A stretch of DNA of 64,000 nt, taken from Candidatus Zixiibacteriota bacterium (lineage in GTDB: Bacteria; Zixibacteria; MSB-5A5; GN15; FEB-12). Positions 18,490-28,327 of this stretch are shown here, piece after piece. The stretch's first letter is position 1. Each line of letters opens with the position of its first letter. Under the pieces are notes generated by a model. It had not been told where the DNA came from. It did not search any database and saw only the letters and a list, made by a program, of their open reading frames with translations. The stretch covers positions 124,001 to 188,000 of the forward strand of contig JACZWU010000005.1 in assembly GCA_022571985.1 (NCBI GenBank), written 5' to 3'. A program made the translations under genes and the position numbers.

Positions 18490-21054
18490 TTACCACCATG
18501 ATATCATTTTTGGTCTGATTGTGTGAGGCAGACTTTCGTTGTTTGGCGTCACTCTGGCAGATATTCCGAATTTGCCGGATTCTGAGAGAGTAACTTCACC
18601 CTTAAACGAGTACGTACCTTTTTTGGGCTGCTTCCCGGAATTATTGGTGGAGAGCTGTATCGGCTTAAAATTCGTCAGCTCTTCATGGCTGGCAAGTCTG
18701 CCGGCAACAATTTCTATGTTAACATCGTCAGGGTCAATTTCACCGAGGAAAACTTCAATAGTTACCGGGATCGTCTGTCCCACAAAAAGTTCACCTTCCG
18801 GAATATTCATATCAACCGTCCGAATTTCAATGCTCTCCCAGTGTTCAGCCATTCTGTCTGTCCATTTCGAAACAGAGCGGGTCAATTCAAAATTGTTCTT
18901 AGACAGTTTACGTGAGGCTTCAAACGCCTTTAAGTAAAACTTGTCGGTATAATTCATCAGCATTCTTTGTGATGAGAACGATTCCCCGGCCGTCTTAATA
19001 GAATTTTTCATCCGCTCAATCCATTGTGCCGGCAGTCCTATTTCATTGAGCTCGTAAAACATCGGTACTACTTCATGCTCTAAGCAATTATAAAGCATAT
19101 CAGCATCAAATCTGTCCTGAGCTTCAACAGATTCGATCTCGTGTCCGCTGCCTATGGCAAAGCCATTTTTGCCGTCGTAGGCTTCGGCCCACCAGCCGTC
19201 TAAAATGGAAAGATGCAGGCAGCCGTTGAGGGCGGCTTTCATGCCCGAAGTTCCGCTGGCTTCCTGCGGTCGTCTGGGATTGTTAAGCCAGACGTCGACT
19301 CCCTGAACCAGAATTCGGGCAATATTAATATCATAATCCTCGATGAACATAATTCTGTCACAAAGTCTTTCATTAGAAGCGAATTTAATAATTTGTTTTA
19401 TAATCTCTTTTCCGGAATTATCCAGCGGGTGAGCTTTGCCGGATATGATAAGCTGCACAGGTCTGTCAATTCGATTTATGATGTTTTCTAATCGTTCGAT
19501 ATCGCTGAAAATCAGATTTCCTCTTTTATAACTGGAAAATCTCCGGGCAAAACCTATAGTCAGGGCTCTGGGGTCAAGGACTTTTCTGGCGCGCTGCTGG
19601 TCTGTCTGTGATGAACCGCGGCTGAACAATTGTTGCACCAGTCTCTTTCTTACAAACTCAACTAACTGTTCTCTTTTGCTGTTGCGGTAGCGCCAGAGGT
19701 CAGAGTCGGCGATGTCATAGACTTTTTTCCAGACTTCAGGCGCTCCGGGACGCTCGACATAGTCGGGACCGAATGTCGATTTAAATAATTTATTTAACTC
19801 CGGCGAAATCCATGAACCGGGATGAACTCCGTTACTGATGGCTTTAATGGGAATTTCCTCAAAGGGAACGTTCGGCCAGATCTGGCGCCACATTTCTCTG
19901 GCCGTCTGGCAGTGCAGTTCTGAGACTGCGTTATTAAAAGCCGAAGACTTTAGCGCTGCCGCAGTCATATTAAAGGGCTCAGTCTCATCTTCAGGAATAA
20001 CCCGGCCAATTTTAAGGAAGTCGTCCCAGCTGATGCCCATTTGTTTTATACTTTCGGCTAAATAACGATGAACTAATACGGGTTCAAACTTTTCGTTGCC
20101 GGCCGGGACAGGAGTATGAGTTGTAAAAACAGAAGTTGCCCAGAGATATTGATAAGCTTCTTTGAAGTTGAGCTGGTGCGATTCCATTAAATTTCTTAAC
20201 CGCTCCAGAACCAGAAACCAGGAATGGCCTTCATTAATATGGTAGACTTGCGGATTAATCTTGAGCGCCTCTAATGCTCTGACTCCGCCGACTCCAAGGA
20301 CAATCTCCTGTTTAATTCGCATTTCTTTGTCGCCGCCATAGAGGATCGAAGTAATGTCGCGCAAGGCCGCTGAATTATCGGAGATATTGGCATCTAAAAG
20401 ATAAAGCGGAATTTTGCCAACCTGCACCTGCCAGACCTGCAGCTGAACTTTTTCATTAGCCAGATCTATTGAAATTTGCAGTGGGTTTCCATCTTTACCT
20501 TTGACTCTTTGAATCGGCATGTGAAACCAGTCGTTTTCTTCATAGCGTTCCTGCTGCCAGCCGTCTTTAGACAAGGCCTGATGAAAATAGCCATAGCGGT
20601 AAAGGAGTCCGACAGCTACCATGGGAAGGCCCAGGTCTGAGGCCGCTTTAAGGGTGTCACCCGACAATATTCCCAGTCCGCCGGAATAGACAGGCAGGCC
20701 GGTGTCGAGCCCGTATTCAAGCGAGAAGTAGGCAACTTTCGAAGAAGCCTCTTCACTATACTTATGCTGAAACCAGAATTTCTTTTTAAGATAGGACTGA
20801 AAATCAGCGTAAATCTTATCCAGCCTGTCGGTGAATTCTTTGTTTTGTGCTGTTTCTGCTAACCTCTCCTGTGGCAGACGGGAGAGCAGCTCAACCGGAT
20901 TCTGATGTGTTTCTTCCCAGAGTTTACTGTCAAGATCCTTAAATAGTCCGGACAGTTCCGGGTTCCAGGAATACCAGAGGTTGTGGGCTAATTCCTGAAG
21001 ATTTTTAATACTATCAGGCAGATTGGGTAATACTAAGAGTTGTTTAATTTTCAT
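18490..21054 (-). CDS. glgP: Alpha-glucan (glycogen/maltodextrin) phosphorylase
   Basis: AYFSLEYGL, GLGILSGDTLKAASDLGLPMVAVGLLYRYGYF, HINEGHSWF, FTTHTPVPAGNE, NNPRRPQEASGTSGMKAALNGCLHLSILDGWW. Confidence 0.93.
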   Translation of the reverse strand: MKIKQLLVLPNLPDSIKNLQELAHNLWYSWNPELSGLFKDLDSKLWEETHQNPVELLSRLPQERLAETAQNKEFTDRLDKIYADFQSYLKKKFWFQHKYSEEASSKVAYFSLEYGLDTGLPVYSGGLGILSGDTLKAASDLGLPMVAVGLLYRYGYFHQALSKDGWQQERYEENDWFHMPIQRVKGKDGNPLQISIDLANEKVQLQVWQVQVGKIPLYLLDANISDNSAALRDITSILYGGDKEMRIKQEIVLGVGGVRALEALKINPQVYHINEGHSWFLVLERLRNLMESHQLNFKEAYQYLWATSVFTTHTPVPAGNEKFEPVLVHRYLAESIKQMGISWDDFLKIGRVIPEDETEPFNMTAAALKSSAFNNAVSELHCQTAREMWRQIWPNVPFEEIPIKAISNGVHPGSWISPELNKLFKSTFGPDYVERPGAPEVWKKVYDIADSDLWRYRNSKREQLVEFVRKRLVQQLFSRGSSQTDQQRARKVLDPRALTIGFARRFSSYKRGNLIFSDIERLENIINRIDRPVQLIISGKAHPLDNSGKEIIKQIIKFASNERLCDRIMFIEDYDINIARILVQGVDVWLNNPRRPQEASGTSGMKAALNGCLHLSILDGWWAEAYDGKNGFAIGSGHEIESVEAQDRFDADMLYNCLEHEVVPMFYELNEIGLPAQWIERMKNSIKTAGESFSSQRMLMNYTDKFYLKAFEASRKLSKNNFELTRSVSKWTDRMAEHWESIEIRTVDMNIPEGELFVGQTIPVTIEVFLGEIDPDDVNIEIVAGRLASHEELTNFKPIQLSTNNSGKQPKKGTYSFKGEVTLSESGKFGISARVTPNNESLPHTIRPKMISWW

Positions 21055-21144
21055 ATCAGCGTCAATTTACTAAAGGAAAATTTCAAATGCCAGTTTTAGA
21101 GAAGACTAAAGCAATCTTTAATGTCAATAACCAGGTTGAAAATT

Positions 21145-21277
21145 GCCTGAATTTGAGCTGTTTCAGGCTAAAATCGCGGGCTAATATCGGCCTCATATTA
21201 GCCTCATATAATGAGGGACTTTTCCGAAAATATAAGTGATTGAACAATAACAGTTTTTAATTTGTTTAAGTAAACAA
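21145..21277. promoter_or_regulatory. glgP/pfkA divergent control region with four inverted repeats and a TATAAT box
   Basis: GCCTGAA-N10-TTCAGGC (21145-21168); GGCTAATAT-N7-ATATTAGCC (21179-21203); CCTCAT-ATA-ATGAGG (21202-21216) containing TATAAT (21207-21212); TTGTTTA-AG-TAAACAA (21262-21277). Confidence 0.6.
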
Positions 21278-21296
21278 TACCGGTAGAATTTATATA

Positions 21297-22490
21297 ATGG
21301 CACGCAAAAAGAAAAGAATTGGCATATTAACCGGCGGCGGCGACTGTCCTGGTATGAATGCTGTAATACGGGCGGTGGTACGTACTGCTGAAGTGGAATT
21401 TGACATGGATGTGGTCGGATTTCGTGACGGCTTTGAAGGGCTGGTGCAGAACAAGTATTTTGAAATCACTTTGAGTCAGGCCTCGGGTCTGCTGGCCAGA
21501 GGCGGTACTATTTTGGGCACGTCGAATCGCTCCGACCCCTTTAATTACCCGGTACTTCAAGGTGACAATGAAGAGTATGTTTATTTAGACAGGTCCTCAC
21601 AGGCGGTAAGAAATTTTGAATCTCTCGGCCTGGATTGTCTGATAGCAATCGGCGGTGACGGTACTATGTCGGCCTCGGCCAGGCTGATCGAAAAGGGCAT
21701 TCCAATTATAGGTATTCCCAAGACAATTGATAATGACCTGGTTGGTACCGATGTTACTTTCGGGTTTGATTCTGCTTTAGTGACTGCTACCGATGCGATT
21801 GATAAGATTCATACGACCGCGCAGTCGCACCACCGGGCTATGATTATCGAAGTGATGGGGCGTTATACCGGCTGGCTGGCGCTGTCATCGGGATTGGCCG
21901 GCGGAGGTGACATAATTTTGCTGCCGGAGTTCCCCTATGACATAGAAGCAGTCTGCGAGCAGATCAGAGTCCGCAATGCCCGAGGGAAGACTTTTTCAAT
22001 AGTAGTTGTAGGCGAAGGCGCCAGGCAGCAGGGGGGAGAGCTGGTCTATAGAAATAAGCTTAAGCAATCTTCTGAAAATACCCGGCTGGGGGGGATATCA
22101 CATCAGGTTGCCGCTCAAATAGAAGGGCTGACCAATATCGAATGCCGCGTTACCATACTTGGACATTTGCTCAGAGGCGGCATTCCCAGCGCCTATGACA
22201 GAATCCTGGCCACACGTTTTGGAGTTGAAGCGGTTCATATGGCCGAACAGGGCAGTTTTGGCAGTATGGTAACTTTGCAGGGCAGTAAGCTGGGGACTAT
22301 ACCGATAAGCGAGGTAGCAGGCAAAATGCGGCCGCTTACAGTCGAAAATTCTTTAATCAAGACAGCGGTCTCATTAGGAATCTGTCTCGGCGTGCCGGTA
22401 GGCGAAGACTTAAACAAATATTATGAAAATCCGATTCCCGAAAATACTGCCAGCACAGCTTCTTTGGCGGCAGCCAACAGCTCAGAATAG
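21297..22490 (+). CDS. pfkA: 6-phosphofructokinase
   Basis: GILTGGGDCPGMNAVIRAVV, IGGDGTMSASARL, GIPKTIDNDL, GRYTGWLAL; shape of group III PFK. Confidence 0.93.
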   Translation: MARKKKRIGILTGGGDCPGMNAVIRAVVRTAEVEFDMDVVGFRDGFEGLVQNKYFEITLSQASGLLARGGTILGTSNRSDPFNYPVLQGDNEEYVYLDRSSQAVRNFESLGLDCLIAIGGDGTMSASARLIEKGIPIIGIPKTIDNDLVGTDVTFGFDSALVTATDAIDKIHTTAQSHHRAMIIEVMGRYTGWLALSSGLAGGGDIILLPEFPYDIEAVCEQIRVRNARGKTFSIVVVGEGARQQGGELVYRNKLKQSSENTRLGGISHQVAAQIEGLTNIECRVTILGHLLRGGIPSAYDRILATRFGVEAVHMAEQGSFGSMVTLQGSKLGTIPISEVAGKMRPLTVENSLIKTAVSLGICLGVPVGEDLNKYYENPIPENTASTASLAAANSSE

Positions 22491-22576
22491 AATTGGAAAC
22501 TTGATTTGTTGGCCGCCCTGACCGATATAGCTCACATACAATTGAATCTGATAAATAAGAACAAGGATGAGTTCTG

Positions 22577-23428
22577 ATGTCCAAGAATAATAAAACTAAA
22601 TTAATAAAGCAACTAACGCGCTCGCCCGCCTACAGAATAGCCTTTCATGACAAGGAATTTATGTCCGAGGAATTCAACCGTCCTGTCAGACTGCAGCTTG
22701 AACTCTTAAAAACGGAAATGCGGCTTAGAGAAGAAAAGATTGTTTCGACTATAGTTACCTTTGGAGGAACCAGAATACTTGAGCCTGTTAAAGCAAAAGC
22801 CAAAGTCAGACGGATAGAGCAAAGGCTAAAGAAGTCTCCTCAGGATAAGTCATTAAAACAGCTTCTTACAAGAGCAAAGAAAGTTGAAGTGAAATCTCGT
22901 TTTTATGACGAAGCCCGCGAATTCGCCCGGCTGGTTTCGTCTGAGTCGCAAAATCATCAGAGCCGCGAATTCGTCATGGTCACAGGCGGCGGTCCGGGCA
23001 TAATGGAAGCTTCCAATCGCGGCGCGCACGACGTTGGTGCCAAGTCCATCGGTTTAAATATTACCCTGCCGGAAGAGCAGGAACCGAACGCTTATATCTC
23101 CGAAGAACTGTGTTTTCAGTTTCATTATTTTGCACTGCGAAAGATGCACTTTTTACTCAGAGCCAAAGCACTGGTAGCTTTTCCCGGTGGTTTCGGGACT
23201 CTGGATGAACTTTTTGAAGCTCTGACGCTGCTGCAAACACGCAAGATAACCGATTTGCCTATCATTTTATTCGGTGAATCATACTGGAAGAAAGTTATAA
23301 ATTTTCGCTATCTGGTAGAGGAAGGCACTATCGACGAAAAGGATCTGAATCTGTTCGTTTTTGCAGACAAAGCTGCCGATGCCTGGAACTATATCAAATC
23401 TTACTACCAATCCCGGGGTGAAATTTAG
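22577..23428 (+). CDS. LOG-family protein (TIGR00730 / 'lysine decarboxylase-like')
   Basis: VTGGGPGIMEASNRGA and FPGGFGTLDELFE motifs. Confidence 0.88.
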   Translation: MSKNNKTKLIKQLTRSPAYRIAFHDKEFMSEEFNRPVRLQLELLKTEMRLREEKIVSTIVTFGGTRILEPVKAKAKVRRIEQRLKKSPQDKSLKQLLTRAKKVEVKSRFYDEAREFARLVSSESQNHQSREFVMVTGGGPGIMEASNRGAHDVGAKSIGLNITLPEEQEPNAYISEELCFQFHYFALRKMHFLLRAKALVAFPGGFGTLDELFEALTLLQTRKITDLPIILFGESYWKKVINFRYLVEEGTIDEKDLNLFVFADKAADAWNYIKSYYQSRGEI

Positions 23429-23434
23429 AAAATT

Positions 23435-23467
23435 AAAAAACCGGACTTTGCTCGAGTCCGGTTTTTA
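23435..23467. terminator. Bidirectional intrinsic terminator between convergent genes
   Basis: aaaaaCCGGACTttgctcgAGTCCGGttttt. Confidence 0.85.
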
Positions 23468-23486
23468 TTTCAACTAAATGAACAGC

Positions 23487-26138
23487 TTAGAATTTCGAGT
23501 ATTCTTTTTCTGAATTCTTGGCTGCTTTAATCTGTCTGAGAACTTCTTTGAAATGAGCTTTGCTCATATCGTTGATAGCGGTTGAATTGACAGCTTTTTT
23601 GACGGCGTTTTCCAGAATGTCAAGGTCATTGGCTGCCAGAGTGCGGGCATCTGAGGGATACATAAAACTGCCGCTCAAATAAATACGTACAATCCTGGTT
23701 AGATGAGACATCTGCAATTGACGTCTGTGACTGTTCACATTCGAGGGGCCGGTTATCTCACCCCAAATCGCACGGCGAGTTTCTCTGAACATATCATGCA
23801 TGGTGTAGCGCTCTTCGCCTTTTTTGTAACGGTCAAGATTATTAACCAGTCGTCCCAAAGTGGGCGGGTTATAAAGAATATTAAGCGCGGTATTTTGAAT
23901 AGACATTATATATTGATGCCAGGGGTAAGCTATAGGTGAAGAATATAAGGAAGTTCTGAAATCCTGCTTTCTGGTATGCTGCAGTCTGTTAAGAATTTCT
24001 GATGAAACGTCAAATGCGTTCGCTGCAAAGATTTTGTCACGCAGGAAATTCATTGCCCGCCTTTGCTCCGAAGCCGAAACCGGTGTGAAAGGAACTGTGC
24101 CGCCTTTGGCACCCACATAGTTCTTGTTATGAATCAACCCGCCTATAAATCTTGCTGCGTAAAGAGCGCTATATCTATAGTAGCGCATGCCTCTTGAGAA
24201 GACCCTGCGGATTTTTTCGTAACTGACTCCCGGCTTTTCAAATTTGCTTAAGGTATTGCTCCACAAATCCTGAATCAGCTTGACCTGATGTTCGCTGTAA
24301 GCCAGCGGGTCATCGCCCAGATCCCAGGTGTTGGCGTATGGGTCGACAGCATAGGCGTTGTATAAATCATAGTCCGTACAGTAGGCCAGGCCTTTTTCAG
24401 CCGAACGTGAAGCAATCTGTGTTAGCTGTTCGGTTTCATCTTCAGGATTTTCAGCCCCAAAATCAGAATAAGAATACTCTACAATCCAATTGTCATAAGG
24501 ACCCGGGGTAGAAGAATAAAACTCGCCCTGAGTTTGTCCTTTACCGGCAATATTGGCCGGTGCGTATTCCATTACGGTTCCCATAGTACCATTCTTGGTA
24601 GTAAATTCCCGGTCATTGATTTGATCGAGGCTGTAAATGGTCGAAGCCTTGTAGTTATGTCTGAACCCTAAAGTATGACCAACTTCGTGTGCTATTAATT
24701 CCACGAGATAAGCATGCACATATTCTTTTGTCAGCGAATCCTTATCTGCCATATCGCCTATATTTGAGTAGAGGTAAGACAGACCAAATCCGGCATGTTC
24801 AGCAAGTCCTGTGGCAAAAGTGCAGATTCTGTCAGACTCCTGTTCAAAAGGATTAAATTCTTCTTCTTTCATCAGGCGTCCGTCAAATGATATCGGTCCG
24901 ATATATTCATCCATATTGATAAACATGGCTCTGACAAAATCCGAAGAGACGCCAATGTCGGCATCATATATTTCCCCTGTAAAGGGATTGGCGCGACTGG
25001 GGCCGACCGCATAAACACGGGGGGAATAGATCCATCGGATTACACTATAACGAGTGTCGAGCGGGTCCCAGCTGGCAGTATCCGGCATCTGCCTGGCAAC
25101 CACAGCGTTCCTGAAACCGATCTTTTCAAAGGCCGGATTCCAGAACTCGATTCCTTCAGCAAGAGCGTCGCGATATTCAGGCGGCACCGTATTTTCAATC
25201 CAGTAAACGATTGGCGTGACCGGCTCGGAAATACGGGCATCGGGATTCTTTTTCTTTAAGTCCCAGCGATTAACATATCGAACGTAGGGCGATTGGCGGT
25301 CGAGCTCTGTATAATCCAGAAACTTTGTTTCGAAATTACCAATTCTGTCGTCAGCCAGCCTGGGAACGTAATCGGTTTCCGGAATAGCGGAAATCGAATA
25401 ATGGTATTGATGATAAAAACTTCTGCCACTCTGAAGTGTAACTCCGGAGTTGGGCCGGCTGGACTTATAGTGAAGCTTTACATCAATTTCGCTGTTGTCG
25501 GGGAAAGACTTTATCTGTTGGTAATAGCTGTTCTTACTGTCAAAGCTGAAGCCTTTCTTGGCCTTGCCCAGATAATAACCGGTATTATTGTAGTCAGTAA
25601 TAAACATTGCTGAGGGATCAACCAGGACAGCTTTGCTTGAGTCCTCAGGCTTAGACTTTATATCCAGCGAGGTAAAGAGATGGTCAGAAATACCAGCCGC
25701 GACAGCTTTGTGCATAGTGCTTGAAGTGTCTGCCCTGACCCGCAGGTTTTTTTCCATAACCAGAATTTTCTTGCCCACTTTTTTGAAGTAAAGTGGAAAA
25801 GTTCTGCTGGGGTAGCCGGCATCATAGAAAGTGCCGTCGCCAGATGAGCGTGCTGAACCAAAAAGATAAATCTGGCCAAAATGCTCCGGATTTATAGCCA
25901 TCAAAACAGAGTTGTCTACCGTGTCATGATAAAATGTAAACAGCCCCTCGATCTTTACTTTGTCTTTGGTAAGTTTTGCAAAGGGTTTTGCTTTAGACTT
26001 GCTCTTAGCGGAGTCTTTACCGTTTTCGTCATTCGACTTTTGTCCGGCGCCTTTAATACCTCTGGCCTCTACGCTCAGAGTAGAAAACGACATAAACAAA
26101 GCCAACACCAAAATTGTGGTTATAGTTCTGAGATTCAT
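23487..26138 (-). CDS. Secreted zinc-dependent metalloprotease (DUF5117/DUF4953-type)
   Basis: Signal peptide; HEVGHTLGFRHNYKAS zinc motif; overall length and layout typical of this family. Confidence 0.82.
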   Translation of the reverse strand: MNLRTITTILVLALFMSFSTLSVEARGIKGAGQKSNDENGKDSAKSKSKAKPFAKLTKDKVKIEGLFTFYHDTVDNSVLMAINPEHFGQIYLFGSARSSGDGTFYDAGYPSRTFPLYFKKVGKKILVMEKNLRVRADTSSTMHKAVAAGISDHLFTSLDIKSKPEDSSKAVLVDPSAMFITDYNNTGYYLGKAKKGFSFDSKNSYYQQIKSFPDNSEIDVKLHYKSSRPNSGVTLQSGRSFYHQYHYSISAIPETDYVPRLADDRIGNFETKFLDYTELDRQSPYVRYVNRWDLKKKNPDARISEPVTPIVYWIENTVPPEYRDALAEGIEFWNPAFEKIGFRNAVVARQMPDTASWDPLDTRYSVIRWIYSPRVYAVGPSRANPFTGEIYDADIGVSSDFVRAMFINMDEYIGPISFDGRLMKEEEFNPFEQESDRICTFATGLAEHAGFGLSYLYSNIGDMADKDSLTKEYVHAYLVELIAHEVGHTLGFRHNYKASTIYSLDQINDREFTTKNGTMGTVMEYAPANIAGKGQTQGEFYSSTPGPYDNWIVEYSYSDFGAENPEDETEQLTQIASRSAEKGLAYCTDYDLYNAYAVDPYANTWDLGDDPLAYSEHQVKLIQDLWSNTLSKFEKPGVSYEKIRRVFSRGMRYYRYSALYAARFIGGLIHNKNYVGAKGGTVPFTPVSASEQRRAMNFLRDKIFAANAFDVSSEILNRLQHTRKQDFRTSLYSSPIAYPWHQYIMSIQNTALNILYNPPTLGRLVNNLDRYKKGEERYTMHDMFRETRRAIWGEITGPSNVNSHRRQLQMSHLTRIVRIYLSGSFMYPSDARTLAANDLDILENAVKKAVNSTAINDMSKAHFKEVLRQIKAAKNSEKEYSKF

Positions 26139-26405
26139 ACTATCTCCTTATGGTTATTATTAACCGGTTAGTAATTTTCATATAAGCAGAAATAGAAACA
26201 TAACATTTTTTCATGGAATGACAATAGTTGTTTCGATTGTTAGCATGCAATGAGTGTTATTTATGTACATATCTATATCCCATATTGTACGGAAATGTGA
26301 GAAATTTGTTTGTTTTTTCTGCTGTAAATCCTTTAATTTTTGTTCATGTGTGAATCACGATCTGAGCTTTACTTTATGGCAAAATGACCAAGAAATGGAC
26401 AAGTT

Positions 26406-27578
26406 ATGCCTGAATACCTGATTTCAAGCAGCGCCGGAGTGGTAGCGGTGCTGGCCGCGGTGACATCGCTGTTTTTCTTCTTAGAGAAAAAAACCGGGTG
26501 GAAATTATTCAATTATTTTCCGCCTTTGATATTTATTTATCTGACTCCTGTGGTATTGTCAAATTTTGGCCTGATACCAACTAAGTCTGTGGTCTATGAT
26601 TTTATGGGTGAGAGCATCCTGCCTACTTTTCTGGTAATCATGCTGCTTCGGGTAGACCTGAAAATGACCGTGAAAGTTATGGGCAAAGGGATTTTCGTGA
26701 TGCTGGCAGGTACGATCGGAGTTGTTATCGGAGCTCCTATCGCGTTTTTTCTGGTAAAACATGGCCTTGATGCAGAGAGTTGGAAAGCCTTTGGGGCGCT
26801 GGCCGGAAGCTGGATAGGGGGCACCGGAAATATGCTGGCGGTGGGGCAGATGGTAGAGCTTGATGAAACTTCAGCCAATTTTGGCTATGCAGTCATAGCA
26901 GACAATGCTGTTTATCTCATCTGGCTGCCTATTATGCTGGCCTCCAAGAATCTGGCCGGCTGGTTCCATAAGTTTACCGGAGTGTCTGGTGACAGGCTAA
27001 GCAAGATGGAAGAGGCTGCTAAGGGCGCCACCGAAGTTAATGGAAAATTTGAGATGCGGCATTTTTTGTATCTGGCTTTCTTAGGTTTTGCCGCGACTAC
27101 CTTTGCCATTTGGTTTTCGGAAATATTGCCGGCTTTTCCGCCATATCTGACCGCCTCTACTTATAAGATTTTATTAGTTACCATAATAGGTATTTCTCTT
27201 TCATTTACGAAAGCAAGCAAGATTCCCGGTTCACATGAAATAGCTATGGCGCTGGTATATCTGTTTGTGGCACGAATGGGAGCGAAAGCAGATCTTTCTA
27301 ATGTGAGTATGTCGATTTTCTGGTTTCTGCTGGGAGCCTACATTTGGATTTTCATCCATGGCTTTTTCATAGTTGCTGCTGCCAGGCTTTTCAAAGTTGA
27401 TGTCCACACCGCTGCTATTGCCTCGGCGGCTAATATTGGCGGGGCAGCTTCGGCTCCGATTGTGGCAGCTTTTCACAAACCGGCTCTGGTGCCGGTCTCT
27501 ATCCTGATGGCGCTGCTGGGCTACGCTATTGGAAATCCTGCCGCTTATATTGCAGCGATACTGTGCAGTCTGGTTTAG
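26406..27578 (+). CDS. DUF819-family integral membrane protein
   Basis: Hydrophobic throughout; GSWIGGTGNMLAVGQMVELDE and ASAANIGGAASAPIVAAFH motifs. Confidence 0.8.
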   Translation: MPEYLISSSAGVVAVLAAVTSLFFFLEKKTGWKLFNYFPPLIFIYLTPVVLSNFGLIPTKSVVYDFMGESILPTFLVIMLLRVDLKMTVKVMGKGIFVMLAGTIGVVIGAPIAFFLVKHGLDAESWKAFGALAGSWIGGTGNMLAVGQMVELDETSANFGYAVIADNAVYLIWLPIMLASKNLAGWFHKFTGVSGDRLSKMEEAAKGATEVNGKFEMRHFLYLAFLGFAATTFAIWFSEILPAFPPYLTASTYKILLVTIIGISLSFTKASKIPGSHEIAMALVYLFVARMGAKADLSNVSMSIFWFLLGAYIWIFIHGFFIVAAARLFKVDVHTAAIASAANIGGAASAPIVAAFHKPALVPVSILMALLGYAIGNPAAYIAAILCSLV

Positions 27579-28234
27579 TTTTCGGTATTACCAAGCAGCG
27601 GTACAAACCGCACGGGATAGAGTGTTTCCTGCTTTAGTCCATCAACGGACTTTATGACTTTCACTAATTCCTGTTTATCAATTGTATCTCTGTCCAATGG
27701 TATAATCATTATGCCGTCTGCTCTGAGTTGCAGAGTTAGTATATCCGGAATCGTTTTTGCAGCGGCAGTGACTATTATAGCATCAAAGGGGGCTTTCTCA
27801 GTCCAGCCGTTTGAGCCATCAGCATGTTTTGTGAAAATATTGTCATAGCCAAGTAATTCAAACAGACGCTCTGCTTTTGGTATCAGTTCAGCTATGCGCT
27901 CTATGGTATAGACAGCTTTCGCAATTTCGGCAAGTATGGCGGTTTGATAGCCGGAACCGGTTCCAATTTCGAGCACCCGGCTCTCCTTATTCAAATTCAG
28001 GTGTGATGTCATCGAAGCTACCACATACGGCTGTGAGATAGTCTGGCCGGCACCGATAGACAGAGGTCCGTCCTCGTAAGCGTCATCAATGAATCTTTCA
28101 GGGACAAACAGGTGCCTGGGCAATTTGCTCATAGCCTGCAAGACAGAAGAGTCAGTAACACCTCTTTTCTTAATTTGTTGTGTTACCATTTTCCGTCGAC
28201 GCTGCTCGAATATGTTATCACTGAGGCTGCTCAT
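27575..28234 (-). CDS. pcm: Protein-L-isoaspartate O-methyltransferase
   Basis: VTDSSVLQAMSKLPRHLFVPE, GQTISQPYVVASMTSHL, VLEIGTGSGYQTAILAE. The Met at 28234 (MSSLSDNIFEQRRRKMV) is the better start; the ORF track extends to 28276. Confidence 0.92.
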   Translation of the reverse strand: MSSLSDNIFEQRRRKMVTQQIKKRGVTDSSVLQAMSKLPRHLFVPERFIDDAYEDGPLSIGAGQTISQPYVVASMTSHLNLNKESRVLEIGTGSGYQTAILAEIAKAVYTIERIAELIPKAERLFELLGYDNIFTKHADGSNGWTEKAPFDAIIVTAAAKTIPDILTLQLRADGIMIIPLDRDTIDKQELVKVIKSVDGLKQETLYPVRFVPLLGNTEN

Positions 28235-28279
28235 AACGTACAAAACTATAACTGTCTCGAAATCTGAAGTAAACAACAG

Positions 28280-28306
28280 AAAAAAGGCCGGCCTGAAAGA
28301 CCGGCC
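28280..28306 (-). terminator. Intrinsic terminator of the S8 peptidase gene
   Basis: GGCCGG-N9-CCGGCC followed on the minus strand by TTTTTT. Confidence 0.7.
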
Positions 28307-28327
28307 CGCAGAGTCTGCCCACTTTTC

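Noticed and set aside
22577-23428. LOG-family gene as part of a biosynthetic or signalling cluster
   Set aside because: No isopentenyltransferase or P450 nearby; a housekeeping-like placement next to pfkA.
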